A stretch of DNA of 64,000 nucleotides from Sediminicoccus rosea (GTDB lineage Bacteria; Pseudomonadota; Alphaproteobacteria; Acetobacterales; Acetobacteraceae): contig NZ_CP137852.1 of NCBI RefSeq assembly GCF_033547095.1, positions 248,001-312,000 of the forward strand. The letters are read 5' to 3'. The position numbers were made by a program, and so were the translations under genes. This document shows positions 24,742 to 32,997 of the stretch, one piece after another (positions within the stretch are counted from its first letter, which is position 1; each line of letters starts with the position of its first letter). The notes under the pieces were generated by a model. That model made no database searches, was not told the origin of the DNA, and saw only the letters and a list, made by a program, of their open reading frames with translations.

Positions 24742-25647
24742 TCAGGTATTCCCGCCCGTGAGCGTCTGGTTGGCCATCCGCTCCGAGAGCTTCGCCACCG
24801 CCGTGTGATCCTCGCCTGGCCCCAGATGCGTCGCCGCCGCCGCCCAGAGTTCGCGCGTCAGCGCCGAGAGCGGCGTCGGCACGCCGGCTTCCTTGCCCAC
24901 CTCGATGGCGATGGAGAGATCCTTCACCATCAGGTCCAGCCCGAAGCCGGAATCGAAGCGCCGCGACAGCACGAACTGCCGGAACTTCTTCTGGGTGGAG
25001 TTGTTCATGCCGGTCGAGGCGTTGAGCACATCCACCATCAGCCCGGGTTCGAGGCCGAGCTTCTGGCCGATCAGCAGCGCCTCGATGCCGATGAGGAAGC
25101 CGCCGGCGCTGACCAGGTTGTTCAGCGCCTTCATCGCCTGGCCCGCGCCCGTCTCGCCGCAGCGGTGGATGGAGGTGCCCATCGCGCGCAGCAGCGGCTC
25201 GGCCGCGTCCAGATCGGCCTTGGCCCCGCCCGCCATGATCGCGAGCTCGCCCGTCTTCGCGCGCGGCACGCCGCCCGAGACCGGGCAATCCACCATGCGG
25301 ATGCCGCGGGCAGCCAGCCGCGCCGCGATCTCGCGCGTGCGCGTCGGGTTGCCCGAGGTCATGTCGATGAAGAGCGCGCCCTCCGGCAGGGCCGGCAGCA
25401 CGGCGTCGGCGACGATCGCCACTTCCTTGCTGGTGGGCAGGATGCAGAGGAAGGCCTCCACGCCCTTCGCCGCCTCGGCGGGCGAGGCGGCGGCCGAGGG
25501 AGCGATGGGGCCGCCCACCTCGCTGACGAAGCGCGCCACCCGCTCGGGCGAGATGTCGGTGACGGTGACGTCATGGCCGGCCTTGATGAGGTTGGCCGCC
25601 ATGGGCCAGCCCATATTGCCGATGCCGGCGAAGGCGAGGCGCGCCAT
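24742..25647 (-). CDS. NAD(P)-dependent 3-hydroxyisobutyrate dehydrogenase-family oxidoreductase
   Basis: 301-residue beta-hydroxyacid dehydrogenase. The Rossmann start is LAFAGIGNMGWPMAANLIKAGHDV in two blocks, the substrate-binding motif is DCPVSGGVPRAKTGELAIM, and the catalytic lysine is in GAGQAMKALNNLV (about Lys172). The family covers 3-hydroxyisobutyrate, tartronate semialdehyde and related reductases. Its start lies 3 bp downstream of the carboxymuconolactone decarboxylase-like gene's stop, so the two are an operon. Exact substrate unknown. Confidence 0.9.
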   Translation of the reverse strand: MARLAFAGIGNMGWPMAANLIKAGHDVTVTDISPERVARFVSEVGGPIAPSAAASPAEAAKGVEAFLCILPTSKEVAIVADAVLPALPEGALFIDMTSGNPTRTREIAARLAARGIRMVDCPVSGGVPRAKTGELAIMAGGAKADLDAAEPLLRAMGTSIHRCGETGAGQAMKALNNLVSAGGFLIGIEALLIGQKLGLEPGLMVDVLNASTGMNNSTQKKFRQFVLSRRFDSGFGLDLMVKDLSIAIEVGKEAGVPTPLSALTRELWAAAATHLGPGEDHTAVAKLSERMANQTLTGGNT

Positions 25648-25650
25648 GGG

Positions 25651-26118
25651 TTACTTCTTCGCCTTGGCGGCCGGCTTCTTCGCGGGGGCGGCGGCCTTCG
25701 CCTTCTTCGCGGGCTTCTCCGCCTTGGGCTGGATCGCGCCCTCGGCCAGCAGCACCTCATGCGTCGCCTTGAAGGCGTCGAGGCCGGCGGGGATGCCGCA
25801 ATAGGCGGTGGCGTGCAGCAGCGTCGCCTTGATCTCCTCGACCGTCACGCCGTTGGCCAGCGCGCCCTTCACATGCAGCTTCACCTCGGGGATCTTTCCG
25901 AGGGCGGTGAGCATGGCGAGGTTGATGATGGAGCGCGTCTTGCGGTCCAGCGTCGGGTCGCCCCAGGCCCAGCCCCAGGCCCAGGCGGTGGTGGCGCGCT
26001 GGAAGGACATCATGAATTCGTCGGCCTTGGCCATGCTGCCATCGACGTATTCGGCGCCGAGCACGGCGCGGCGGATGGGCAGGCCCTTCTTGAACAGCTT
26101 GTCGTCGTCGAGCGCCAT
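25651..26118 (-). CDS. Carboxymuconolactone decarboxylase-family protein with Lys/Ala-rich tail
   Basis: 155 residues. The core (about 10-125) matches the CMD/AhpD-like fold: EYVDGSMAKADEFMMSFQRATT, DRKTRSIINLAMLTALGK and GVTVEEIKATLLHATAYCGIPAGLDAF. Only one cysteine is in the active region, so a peroxidase-type CxxC is absent and a decarboxylase-like role is favoured. The last 25 or so residues are almost all Lys, Ala and Pro (KAEKPAKKAKAAAP and on), unusual for the family. The ATG at 26118 has GAGGGG upstream. Divergent from the dehalogenase-like gene. Confidence 0.85.
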   Translation of the reverse strand: MALDDDKLFKKGLPIRRAVLGAEYVDGSMAKADEFMMSFQRATTAWAWGWAWGDPTLDRKTRSIINLAMLTALGKIPEVKLHVKGALANGVTVEEIKATLLHATAYCGIPAGLDAFKATHEVLLAEGAIQPKAEKPAKKAKAAAPAKKPAAKAKK

Positions 26119-26199
26119 GGAAGTTCCCCTCGGCTTGCTGGGTCGTTGAAAGATGCCGCAGGCTAAGCCGCGCGAAGCAAGGGTCAATGGGAGGTCGGG

Positions 26200-27081
26200 A
26201 TGTTCTTTGAAGGGTTCACGCTGGAGACGCGGCAGGTGGACGGCATGGCGGTGCGCTTCCGCCGCGGCGGCAAGGGCCCGCCGCTCCTGCTGCTGCACGG
26301 CAATCCGCAGACGCATGCGATGTGGCACCGCGTGGCGCCCGACCTGGCCGAGCGCTTCACCGTCATCGCCGCCGATATTCGCGGCTATGGCTTCTCGGCA
26401 AAGCCGGGACCGACGCCCGATCACGCGCCCTATTCCAAGCGTGAGATGGCGAAGGATGTGGTGGGGCTGATGCGCGGCCTCGGCTTCGATCGCTTCAGCA
26501 TCGTCAGCCATGATCGCGGCGCGCGGCTCGCGCATCGCGTCGCGCTGGACCACGCGGCCTGCGTGGAGAAGCTCTGCGTGATGGACATCGTCCCCACGCT
26601 GCATCACTTCGAGCATGCCGACATGAAGTTCGGCCTCGGCTACTATCATTGGTTCTGGTTCGCGCAGCCGCATCCGGGGCCGGAGACGCTGATCAGCGCG
26701 GATGTGGAGGCGTGGTTCGACATCCACACCTCGCGCGAGCCGAAGGATCGCAGCTTCTTCCACCCGGAGGCGCGGGCCGATTACCTGGCCGCGCTGCGCC
26801 TGCCGGGCACCGTCACCGCGATCTGCGAGGATTACCGCGCGGCGGCGAGCATTGATCTGGAGCATGACCGCGCGAGCCGCGCGGCCGGCGAGCGCGTGCA
26901 ATGCCCGGTGCTGGCGTTGTGGGGTTCGAAGGGCAAGATCGGGCAGTGGTATGACGCGCTCGCGGTATGGCGCGCCTATGCGGACGGGCCGGTGAGCGGC
27001 CATGCGGTGAACAGCGGGCATTACCTGGCCGAGGAAGCGCCCGGCGAGGTGCTGGCGGCGCTGCGCGGCTTCCTTGGCTGA
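26200..27081 (+). CDS. Haloacetate (fluoroacetate) dehalogenase-like alpha/beta hydrolase
   Basis: 293 residues, close in layout to the Rhodopseudomonas fluoroacetate dehalogenase. All residues known there have counterparts: nucleophile Asp105 with Arg106 and Arg109 for the carboxylate (SHDRGARLAHR), acid Asp129, halide-binding His150 and Trp151 (YYHWFW) and Tyr212 (EDYRAAA), and catalytic His274 (SGHYLAEEAP). The oxyanion region is LLHGNPQTHAMWHRVAPDLAE. It should hydrolyse 2-haloacetates to glycolate. It overlaps the following GNAT gene by 8 bp and is divergent from the CMD-like gene. Activity on fluoroacetate rather than chloroacetate is inference. Confidence 0.85.
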   Translation: MFFEGFTLETRQVDGMAVRFRRGGKGPPLLLLHGNPQTHAMWHRVAPDLAERFTVIAADIRGYGFSAKPGPTPDHAPYSKREMAKDVVGLMRGLGFDRFSIVSHDRGARLAHRVALDHAACVEKLCVMDIVPTLHHFEHADMKFGLGYYHWFWFAQPHPGPETLISADVEAWFDIHTSREPKDRSFFHPEARADYLAALRLPGTVTAICEDYRAAASIDLEHDRASRAAGERVQCPVLALWGSKGKIGQWYDALAVWRAYADGPVSGHAVNSGHYLAEEAPGEVLAALRGFLG

Positions 27082-27577
27082 GGCGATCAGCCTTCGCGTC
27101 GCGACGCCGGAGGATGCGGCGCGCGTCTCGGCGGTGCTCGCGGCCTCCTATGGCACGCTGTGGCAGGGTGCCTATGCCGCGGAGGCGCTGGCCGCCGTTT
27201 TGCCGCTGGTGAGCCGGGCGCGGCCGGAGCTGCTGGCCTCCGGGCGCTACTTCCTCGCCCTGAACGGTGAGGTTCTGGTGGCGGTGGGCGGCTGGAGCCT
27301 GGAGGACCCGGCGACGGGACGGGCCATGCCCGGGCAGGGCCATGTGCGGCACTTCGCGACGCATCCCGGGCATCTCCGCCGGGGCGCCGCCGGGCTGATC
27401 CTGCGGCGCTGCCTGGCGGAGGCCGAGGCGGCGGGCGTGACGGAGATGCTCTGCCTCGCCAGCCTGCCGTCGGAGGCCTTCTACGCCGCGCAGGGCTTCA
27501 GGACGCTGCGGCGGGAGGAAACGCGGATCGGCGGCCGGATCGTGCTGCCCTCGCTGCTCATGCGCCGCGGCGGCTAG
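27074..27577 (+). CDS. GNAT-family N-acetyltransferase
   Basis: 167-residue GCN5-type acetyltransferase. It has the N-terminal strand ISLRVATPEDAARVSAVL, the acetyl-CoA loop region HPGHLRRGAAGLILRRCLAEA (motif A, slightly altered) and the SLPSEAFYAAQGFRTL C-terminal block. It starts at a TTG (27074) that lies in the last codons of the dehalogenase gene, an 8-bp overlap, so coupled translation is likely. Its acceptor molecule is unknown. Confidence 0.8.
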   Translation: MAEAISLRVATPEDAARVSAVLAASYGTLWQGAYAAEALAAVLPLVSRARPELLASGRYFLALNGEVLVAVGGWSLEDPATGRAMPGQGHVRHFATHPGHLRRGAAGLILRRCLAEAEAAGVTEMLCLASLPSEAFYAAQGFRTLRREETRIGGRIVLPSLLMRRGG

Positions 27578-27581
27578 GCGC

Positions 27582-28154
27582 TTACTCCCGCACCACGGCG
27601 GGGAGCAGCGCGGTGGGGCGGTGGGCGGGGGTGCAATGGTCATTGTCGCGGCGGCGCACGCCGAAGCGCAGGCCCGTGGCGTCCAGCGCCAGCAGGTCAT
27701 GATCCTCGCGGCATTGCGCGACCGGCTTCCAGTTCGCGCAGCCGGTCACGGAGATGTCCACCTCCTGCTGCGGGATGAGGCCGCAGCCCTCGAAGCCGAA
27801 GGCGCGGATCAGCGCGGGGTCCTCGGTCAGCAAGGTCACGAATTTCGCATCCTCGAAGAAGACGGCCTCGAAGGCGCCGGGCAGGGCGGAGGATTCGGCG
27901 CCGATGCGGTAGGGGCCCAGGGTGCGGAAGCGGAAGGTCGGGCGCTGCATCCCGCCGTCGAGCGCATGGGTGAAGACCAGGCTCCAATGGCCGTTCTCGA
28001 AGGTGAAGCGGCGCGTGCCATGGCCGCCATACCAGGGCTCGGGCGCGGGGCTGGCATAGGTGCCGGACAGGCTCTCCAGCGCGCCGCGCGGCGCCTGGGC
28101 CGCGAGCGGCGGCGCGAGGAGCAGGGCGGCGAGGAGGGGGAGGATGCGGGTCAT
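27582..28154 (-). CDS. Secreted protein, possibly APCDD1-like domain
   Basis: 190 residues with a signal peptide (MTRILPLLAALLLAPPLAAQ). The mature part is a beta-rich domain with RRFTFENGHWSLVFTHA, a strand pair FRTLGPYRIG and EAVFFEDAKFVTLLTEDPALI, and Cys pairs (GCGLIPQQEVDISVTGC). It recalls the bacterial single-copy form of the APCDD1 domain, but I hold this loosely. Its stop lies 5 bp from the convergent GNAT stop. Likely periplasmic; function unknown. Confidence 0.6.
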   Translation of the reverse strand: MTRILPLLAALLLAPPLAAQAPRGALESLSGTYASPAPEPWYGGHGTRRFTFENGHWSLVFTHALDGGMQRPTFRFRTLGPYRIGAESSALPGAFEAVFFEDAKFVTLLTEDPALIRAFGFEGCGLIPQQEVDISVTGCANWKPVAQCREDHDLLALDATGLRFGVRRRDNDHCTPAHRPTALLPAVVRE

Positions 28155-28439
28155 GGGCGGTCTCCGGTTCGGTCCGGCGGCATGCCGGCGCCTGACCTGA
28201 TGAGCCGTGAGGGGTGCGGGTTTCGACAGGTGGCCGCGAAAACGCTTGAAGGAAAAGGTATTTAGTCCTAGAAACGGGCAGCCACCGCCCGGATTCCGGG
28301 CCGGTGTTCCGCCCCCCCCTGTGGCGCATGATCTGGCCCGCCGCCGTGCCGGGCCGCAGGCCGCGCCACGCCTGGGATCAGGCGCGTTTCGCGGGGCCGG
28401 GCATTTGTCCGAAAGCCTGTGAATCGCGGAATCCCGCGC
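28155..28439. other. Intergenic region, 285 bp, with promoter-like element and GC-rich stems
   Basis: No convincing gene is present. It holds a plus-strand sigma70-like pair (next entry), a CCGGA-T-TCCGG palindrome and several GC-rich stems. It shares an 18-mer with the region at 31105. A short RNA could start here, but none is recognised. Confidence 0.4.
28246..28274 (+). promoter_or_regulatory. Candidate sigma70-type promoter without a downstream gene
   Basis: TTGAAG (28246-28251) and TAGAAA (28269-28274) with a 17-bp spacer, in an AT-richer patch. The next genes downstream read towards it, so any transcript would be non-coding or antisense to the gamma-glutamyltransferase 3' end. Confidence 0.3.
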
Positions 28440-30074
28440 TCAATCGCCGAGCGCCGCGCCATCCCGCCTCGGGTCGGCCGCGCCTTCCAGCCCGCCGGGG
28501 ATGCGGCGGATCACCTGAAGCCCGGTGTTGATCGGCACCACGCGGGGTGCATGGCCCATGGCGGTCAGCGCGGGCGCGAGGGCAGCGGCGGGCGTGCCCT
28601 GTTCCAGCTCCACCGCGCCTGATTGCGCGCCCAGGCGCGGGCGGGCGGCCGCGGTCCAGGCATCATGGTTCCAGGCCAGGATCTCGGCCAGGCCGCCGGC
28701 CACGGCATCGGGAATCCAGGAGCCGCCGCCGGCGCCGATCACGATCTCGGGCGCGCCGGTCGCGTCGAAGATGATGCTGGGCGCCATGGTCGTCGCCGGG
28801 CGCTTGCCGCCCTGCATCCGGTTGGGCGAGTTGGATTGCGGGTTCACGGCGAAGTTCGTGTTCCCGTTGTTGAGTGCCACGCCCATGGCCAGCAGGTCGG
28901 CGCCGAAATTGAGGTTATTGGTGGTGGTGAAGGCGACGGCGCCGCCCATCGCGTCCATCACCGAGATGTGGCTGGTCATCGGCGCGTTCTCGGGCGTGCC
29001 GGGCGTCACCTCCGGGCGCGCCTGGCTGGGGCTGATCAGTTCGGCGCGTGCATCGAGGTAGCGGCGAGCGACCATCGCATCCTCCGGCACGGTGACGAAG
29101 CGCGGGTCGCCCACCCAGCGCAGCCGGTCGGCGCGGGCGAGGCGGCCGGCCTCGATCAGCAGGTGGGCGGCGTCGGCGCTGCCGGGCGTGGCCTGGGCGA
29201 AGCCCGCGCGCTCCAGCAGGCCCAGTTGCTGGAGCACCGCGACGCCGCCGGAGGACGGCGCCGCGGCGGTGCAGATGCGCCGCGCGAAGGCCTGGCCGCA
29301 CAGCGCCTCCCGCTCGATGGCGCGGTAGCCGCGCAGGTCCTCGGGCGTGAGCAGGCCGGGGATGGCGCCGGTGCGGGTGGCGGCAAGGAAGGCCTCGGCG
29401 AGCGGCCCTTCGCGCAGGGCGGCGGCGCCATGCGTGGCGACGTGGCGCAGCGCCCCGGCCTGGGCCGGGTTGCGGAGGATGTGGCCGGCGGGGTGGGGCG
29501 TGCCGTCCTCGGCGTAGAACAGGGCGCGGAAATCGGGATTTGCGCGCAGCGCGGGCGCGCGGGCGGTGAGCACGGCATGCAGGTAGGGCGGGATGGGGAA
29601 ACCCTGCTCGGCCAGGCGGATGGCCGGTGCGAAGAGGCTGGGCCAGGGCAGGCGGCCCAGCGCCGCATGGCCGGCCTCCAGGGCTGCGATGCTGCCGGGA
29701 ATGGCGACGGCGCGGCCGCTGCGGGCCACGCTGGCGGGCAGGCGTGTGCCGTCCGGCTCGAGCGTCAGCGAGGGCGTGGCGGCGGCGGGCGCCTCGGCCA
29801 CGCCGTCCCAGTGGCGCGTGCGGCGCGCGGCGGGGTCCCAGGCGAGCAGGAGGCCGCCGGAGAAGAGGCCGGAGGCGTGCGGCTCCACCAGGCTCAGCAC
29901 GGCCTGGGCGGCAATGGCGGCGTCCATGGCGCTGCCGCCGGCGCGCAGCATCTCGAGCCCGGCGGCCGAGGCCATGGGGTTGGCGGTGGCGACCATGTGG
30001 CGCGTGGCGCGCATGGCCTCGGCCTGGGCGGCGAGGGGCGCGAGGAGGAGCAGAAGGAGCAGGGCGCGTCGCAT
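28440..30074 (-). CDS. Gamma-glutamyltransferase family protein
   Basis: 544 residues with a signal peptide ([18 protein letters not shown]). It is an N-terminal nucleophile hydrolase, made as a precursor that cuts itself to expose a threonine. The cleavage/nucleophile site is the Thr in [27 protein letters not shown], equivalent to the TTHYSVVD block of GgtA-type enzymes. [12 protein letters not shown] and [13 protein letters not shown] are further signatures. It should cleave gamma-glutamyl bonds in glutathione or similar peptides in the periplasm. The ATG at 30074 gives the leader directly. Divergent from a Bug-type binding protein (57 bp). Confidence 0.92.
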   Translation of the reverse strand: MRRALLLLLLLAPLAAQAEAMRATRHMVATANPMASAAGLEMLRAGGSAMDAAIAAQAVLSLVEPHASGLFSGGLLLAWDPAARRTRHWDGVAEAPAAATPSLTLEPDGTRLPASVARSGRAVAIPGSIAALEAGHAALGRLPWPSLFAPAIRLAEQGFPIPPYLHAVLTARAPALRANPDFRALFYAEDGTPHPAGHILRNPAQAGALRHVATHGAAALREGPLAEAFLAATRTGAIPGLLTPEDLRGYRAIEREALCGQAFARRICTAAAPSSGGVAVLQQLGLLERAGFAQATPGSADAAHLLIEAGRLARADRLRWVGDPRFVTVPEDAMVARRYLDARAELISPSQARPEVTPGTPENAPMTSHISVMDAMGGAVAFTTTNNLNFGADLLAMGVALNNGNTNFAVNPQSNSPNRMQGGKRPATTMAPSIIFDATGAPEIVIGAGGGSWIPDAVAGGLAEILAWNHDAWTAAARPRLGAQSGAVELEQGTPAAALAPALTAMGHAPRVVPINTGLQVIRRIPGGLEGAADPRRDGAALGD

Positions 30075-30131
30075 CGGGCTTCCGGTGGCCTGGGTTCTTC
30101 GCCACGATGGCGGAACTTCCGGGAGACCACC

Positions 30132-31094
30132 ATGCGCCGCCGCTCCGCCCTCGCCCTGCCCTTCCTCGCCACGGCCGCCCTGGCCACGCCCGCCTTGGCC
30201 CAGCCGCAGGCGCCGCGCGGCATCCGCGTCATCGTGCCCTTCGGGGCGGGCGGGATCATTGACGTTGCGGCGCGGCTGCTGGCCGAGCCGATGGGCGCGG
30301 AGCTGGGCCAGGTGGTGCTGATCGAGAACCAGCCGGGCGCGGGCGCCACCATCGGCGCGCGCAACGTGGCCCGCGCGGCGCCGGATGGGCAGACGCTGCT
30401 GGTGAGCGGGGCGGCGCATGCGGTGATGCCCGCGCTCTACAATGACGCGCCCGACCCGGCGCGGGACTTCACGCCCATCACGCTGCTCTCGCAGCAGCCC
30501 TTCCTGCTGGCGGTGCATCCCTCCAACCCCGCGCGGAGCCTGCCCGCCTTCCTGGCCTGGCTGCGCGAGAAGCGGGATACGGCCACCTTCGGCACCACGG
30601 GGGTGGGCGCGGCCTCGCACCTCGCGGGGGAATTGCTGAAGAAGCTGGCCGGCGTGGATTTCACCGTGGTGCCCTATCGTGGCACGCCCCAGGCGGTGAC
30701 GGACCTGACGGCCGGGCGGCTCGACTTCATGATCGACAGCCAGACGCTGCTGGCGCCCCTGGCCCGCGCCGGGCAGGTGGTGGGGCTGGCGGTGACGACG
30801 GCGGGCCGCTCGCAGCTGCTGCCGGATCTGCCGAGCATCGCGGAGGTGGTGCCGGGCTTCGAAAGTTCCTCCTGGCAGGGGATGTATGCGCCAGCGGGGC
30901 TGCCCGCGCCCATGGCGACGCGTCTGGCGGCGGCGGCACAGGCGGCGCTGGCGCGGCCCGAATTGCAGGCGCGCTTCGCCGATGCGGGGCTGCAGATGAT
31001 GCCGACGGGGCCGGAGGCGCTGCGGAGCTTCCTCGCGGCGGAGACGGCGCGCTGGGTGCCGATCCTGCAGGCGACGGGTGCGCGTGGGGGTTGA
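30132..31094 (+). CDS. Bug/TctC-family tripartite tricarboxylate transporter binding protein (1)
   Basis: 320-residue periplasmic receptor with a signal peptide ([24 protein letters not shown]). Family marks: [67 protein letters not shown] and [16 protein letters not shown]. These bind carboxylates or similar small acids by a venus-flytrap fold. No tctA/tctB membrane genes lie nearby, so it is one of the orphan receptors common in this group. ATG 30132 has GGGAG six bases upstream. It is followed by a gene-poor region. Confidence 0.92.
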   Translation: MRRRSALALPFLATAALATPALAQPQAPRGIRVIVPFGAGGIIDVAARLLAEPMGAELGQVVLIENQPGAGATIGARNVARAAPDGQTLLVSGAAHAVMPALYNDAPDPARDFTPITLLSQQPFLLAVHPSNPARSLPAFLAWLREKRDTATFGTTGVGAASHLAGELLKKLAGVDFTVVPYRGTPQAVTDLTAGRLDFMIDSQTLLAPLARAGQVVGLAVTTAGRSQLLPDLPSIAEVVPGFESSSWQGMYAPAGLPAPMATRLAAAAQAALARPELQARFADAGLQMMPTGPEALRSFLAAETARWVPILQATGARGG

Positions 31095-31356
31095 GAAGGG
31101 GCGCGGCCGCGGAAACGCTTGATCAGAATCGATTCTTTGTCATTGTATGAGTTGCTGCGACTCGGTCGTTTGGCCGCAGTCAGGCCGCTTCTACCCCTCC
31201 CGGTGCCAGCCGAGAGGGGTAGGGGTCCATAGAGGTCTTGCGGGATCCCTCTAGGGAGCACCGGCACGGTCGGACCGATACGCGGATGAGAATCCGTTTG
31301 TTACCGCTGCGTCAAGTGCTCGTTTTTGCCTCTCGCAGAGTGAGGAGGTGCCGACC
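31095..31356. other. Gene-poor region with several inverted repeats
   Basis: No protein gene seen. It carries an 18-mer shared with 28232-28249 (here 31105-31122), the palindrome AGAATCGATTCT (31125-31136), and a hairpin CTACCCCTC / GAGGGGTAG (31191-31199, 31214-31222). Lower GC than flanking genes. A small RNA or leader for the short ORF at 31357 is possible. Confidence 0.4.
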
Positions 31357-31509
31357 GTGGGCAAACCACGTCAGCAACTCCTTCCCGGGTTTGGCCTGAT
31401 TTTCCGGGCCACTCGTCGCACGCGCAGCGGCCGCGTGCTGGTCGCGAAAGACTATGGATATCGTGGCTGGCCTTTGGTCGTCTGGGTGGGTGAGGACACT
31501 CCCGGGTAG
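31357..31509 (+). CDS. Putative 50-residue basic protein
   Basis: Short ORF from GTG 31357 to TAG 31509. It has a near-ideal ribosome site GAGGAGG eight bases upstream and a 12-bp stem-loop starting 5 bp after its stop. The product begins MGKPRQQLLPGFGL and contains RATRRTRSGRVLVAKDYGYRGW, so it is basic and without a membrane segment. Third-position G/C is lower than in neighbours, which fits imported DNA or weak constraint. I recognise no family. It lies 137 bp before tRNA-Gly. Confidence 0.45.
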   Translation: MGKPRQQLLPGFGLIFRATRRTRSGRVLVAKDYGYRGWPLVVWVGEDTPG

Positions 31510-31514
31510 GGAAG

Positions 31515-31542
31515 GCCCGTCGCTCCAAAAGGGGCGGCGGGC
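31515..31542 (+). terminator. 12-bp stem-loop after the 50-codon ORF
   Basis: GCCCGTCGCTCC pairs with GGGGCGGCGGGC (two G-U pairs) around an AAAA loop. No clear U-run follows, but stability and position 5 bp past the stop fit transcription termination before the tRNA gene. Confidence 0.5.
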
Positions 31543-31646
31543 TGCCTCCTTCAGTTAGACGCATATGAATGGTTCTCGGCTTTGGCTGGGCTGCGGCGCG
31601 CGGGGCTTGAGTGCGGCCCGACGCAAGGCTAAGTCTGCTCTGGAGC

Positions 31647-31718
31647 GCGGGCGTAGTTCAGAGGTAGAACGTCAGCTTCCCAAGCTGAATGTCGGGGGTT
31701 CGATTCCCCCCGCCCGCT
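31647..31718 (+). tRNA. tRNA-Gly (anticodon CCC)
   Basis: Full cloverleaf of 72 nt, followed by an encoded CCA (31719-31721). Acceptor GCGGGCG/CGCCCGC, D-arm GTTC-AGAGGTA-GAAC, anticodon stem TCAGC/GCTGA with loop TTCCCAA (anticodon CCC, reads GGG), and T-arm GGGGG-TTCGATT-CCCCC. All stems pair perfectly. It marks the left edge of an AT-richer segment with an imported-looking gene. Confidence 0.97.
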
Positions 31719-31944
31719 CCATCACCTCTCGCCAATGAGACCTTGGTCGATAGCTGCGCTCACGCTGTTGCATCCGATCTGCGCCGATGCCCGAACGCGC
31801 TTAGCGCTTCTGCCACTTTCGGGCCGTCCGCCGCGTGAACGCAACCAAGGCGCCCTTTGTTATAGAAAATCATGAAAATTTTAGTATATCTGGTTTCGTC
31901 TCACAGGGTCGCTGTGGGAGGGAAATCGGGAACGGACCTTTGGG

Positions 31945-32457
31945 ATGGTTGAAAAATTAGAGAGAATATCGATTCTGTTCAGCTTTGCGGATCAAGCTCC
32001 AATATCGGCATTAGATTTGTCGTCGTTTATTTATGACATCAATCGCCTATATGTAATGAGTGTAAATTCGCCGGGATATGAGGACGCGAGGAAATTTGTA
32101 AACTTTGGAAGGAATAGCTTTAAAGTACAAAAAAGTAACCAACTAACAATTAAACGCATTCGATTTGAGTCGCCAGGTTTAATCGAAGTCATAGCGGCAG
32201 TTTCGGTGGGTGCGGGCGGACTTTGGGCATTTATACAAGCTCTGGAGCGCATAGCTTCATGGCCAATGAACCGGGAGAAGCTTCGGCTCGAAATCGAAAA
32301 ACTTAAGCGTGATGTGGGCACGCCGCCTCAAACACCGCAGCAAACCAGAGTCGAGCCCTACTTAGAGCAACCGCAGGTCCGGAGCGCGGTGAGGCAGTTG
32401 GAGGCCAATCCTATCAAACCTCTCGACATTCAATTGCGGCCAAGCCCTGACCGGTAG
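31945..32457 (+). CDS. AT-rich hypothetical protein with one membrane helix
   Basis: 170 residues: a soluble N-terminal part (1-70), a predicted helix (LIEVIAAVSVGAGGLWAFIQAL, about 78-99) preceded by the TIKRIRFESPG turn, and a charged coiled-coil-like tail (REKLRLEIEKLKRDVG) ending in a Pro/Gln-rich region. Codons use many A/T third positions, unlike every neighbour, which points to horizontal gain next to tRNA-Gly. No good ribosome site precedes ATG 31945. The SPG-plus-helix layout is seen in small proteins of mobile or defence loci, but I cannot name a family. Confidence 0.6.
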   Translation: MVEKLERISILFSFADQAPISALDLSSFIYDINRLYVMSVNSPGYEDARKFVNFGRNSFKVQKSNQLTIKRIRFESPGLIEVIAAVSVGAGGLWAFIQALERIASWPMNREKLRLEIEKLKRDVGTPPQTPQQTRVEPYLEQPQVRSAVRQLEANPIKPLDIQLRPSPDR

Positions 32458-32566
32458 CGTAGATAATGACATCTTGCCAATCATTAAACGCGCCGGAAAT
32501 CCGTGGGATACGTTAGCCCAAGTTCAATGGTGGGGGCCGCTCCCCTCCCGGCTCGGTCCAACCGCC

Positions 32567-32950
32567 TCAGCCTGCCGGTGTCAGCATCCGCCCCAGCGGC
32601 CGGCCGCCCAGGATGTGCACGTGGAAATGCGGCACTTCCTGGCCGGAATGCGGGCCCATATTCGTGATCAGCCGGTGGCCGGGCTGCTCCAGGCCGAGCG
32701 ACTTCGCGACCGCGCCGACGGCGCGCCAGAAGCCCGCGATCTCCTCCGTCGTCGCACCCGCGTGGAAATCGGCGGCGCTGACATAGGGGCCTTTGGGGAT
32801 CACCAGGACGTGGGTCGGCGCCAGCGGGTTGATGTCGTGGAAGGCGAGGGCGAACTCGTCCTCATGCACCTTCTTGCAGGGAATCTCCCCGCGCAGGATG
32901 CGCGCGAAGATGTTTTGCGGATCATAGGGGGGAAGGCCGGTGACGCTCAT
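32567..32950 (-). CDS. HIT-family nucleotide-binding protein
   Basis: 127-residue histidine-triad protein, HINT branch. The triad motif is HFHVHILGG (about 109-117), with NMGPHSGQEVP just before it; the N-terminal half has IFARILRGEIPCKKVHEDEFALAFHDI. These hydrolyse purine nucleotide phosphoramidates or related adducts. It is preceded by 46 bp of non-coding DNA after the lyase gene on the same strand and reads toward the AT-rich gene. Confidence 0.93.
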   Translation of the reverse strand: MSVTGLPPYDPQNIFARILRGEIPCKKVHEDEFALAFHDINPLAPTHVLVIPKGPYVSAADFHAGATTEEIAGFWRAVGAVAKSLGLEQPGHRLITNMGPHSGQEVPHFHVHILGGRPLGRMLTPAG

Positions 32951-32997
32951 GCGGCGCAGGTTAATGCAGGAAGCGCGCCGATGGAATCAGCCGTGAT

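Noticed and set aside
28623-30131. Plus-strand frame running into the Bug gene
   Set aside because: Antisense to the gamma-glutamyltransferase; the true start is ATG 30132 with a ribosome site and signal peptide.
31119-31132. FNR-like site TTGAT-N4-ATCGA
   Set aside because: One mismatch to the FNR consensus and no anaerobic gene downstream; likely chance in an AT-richer patch.
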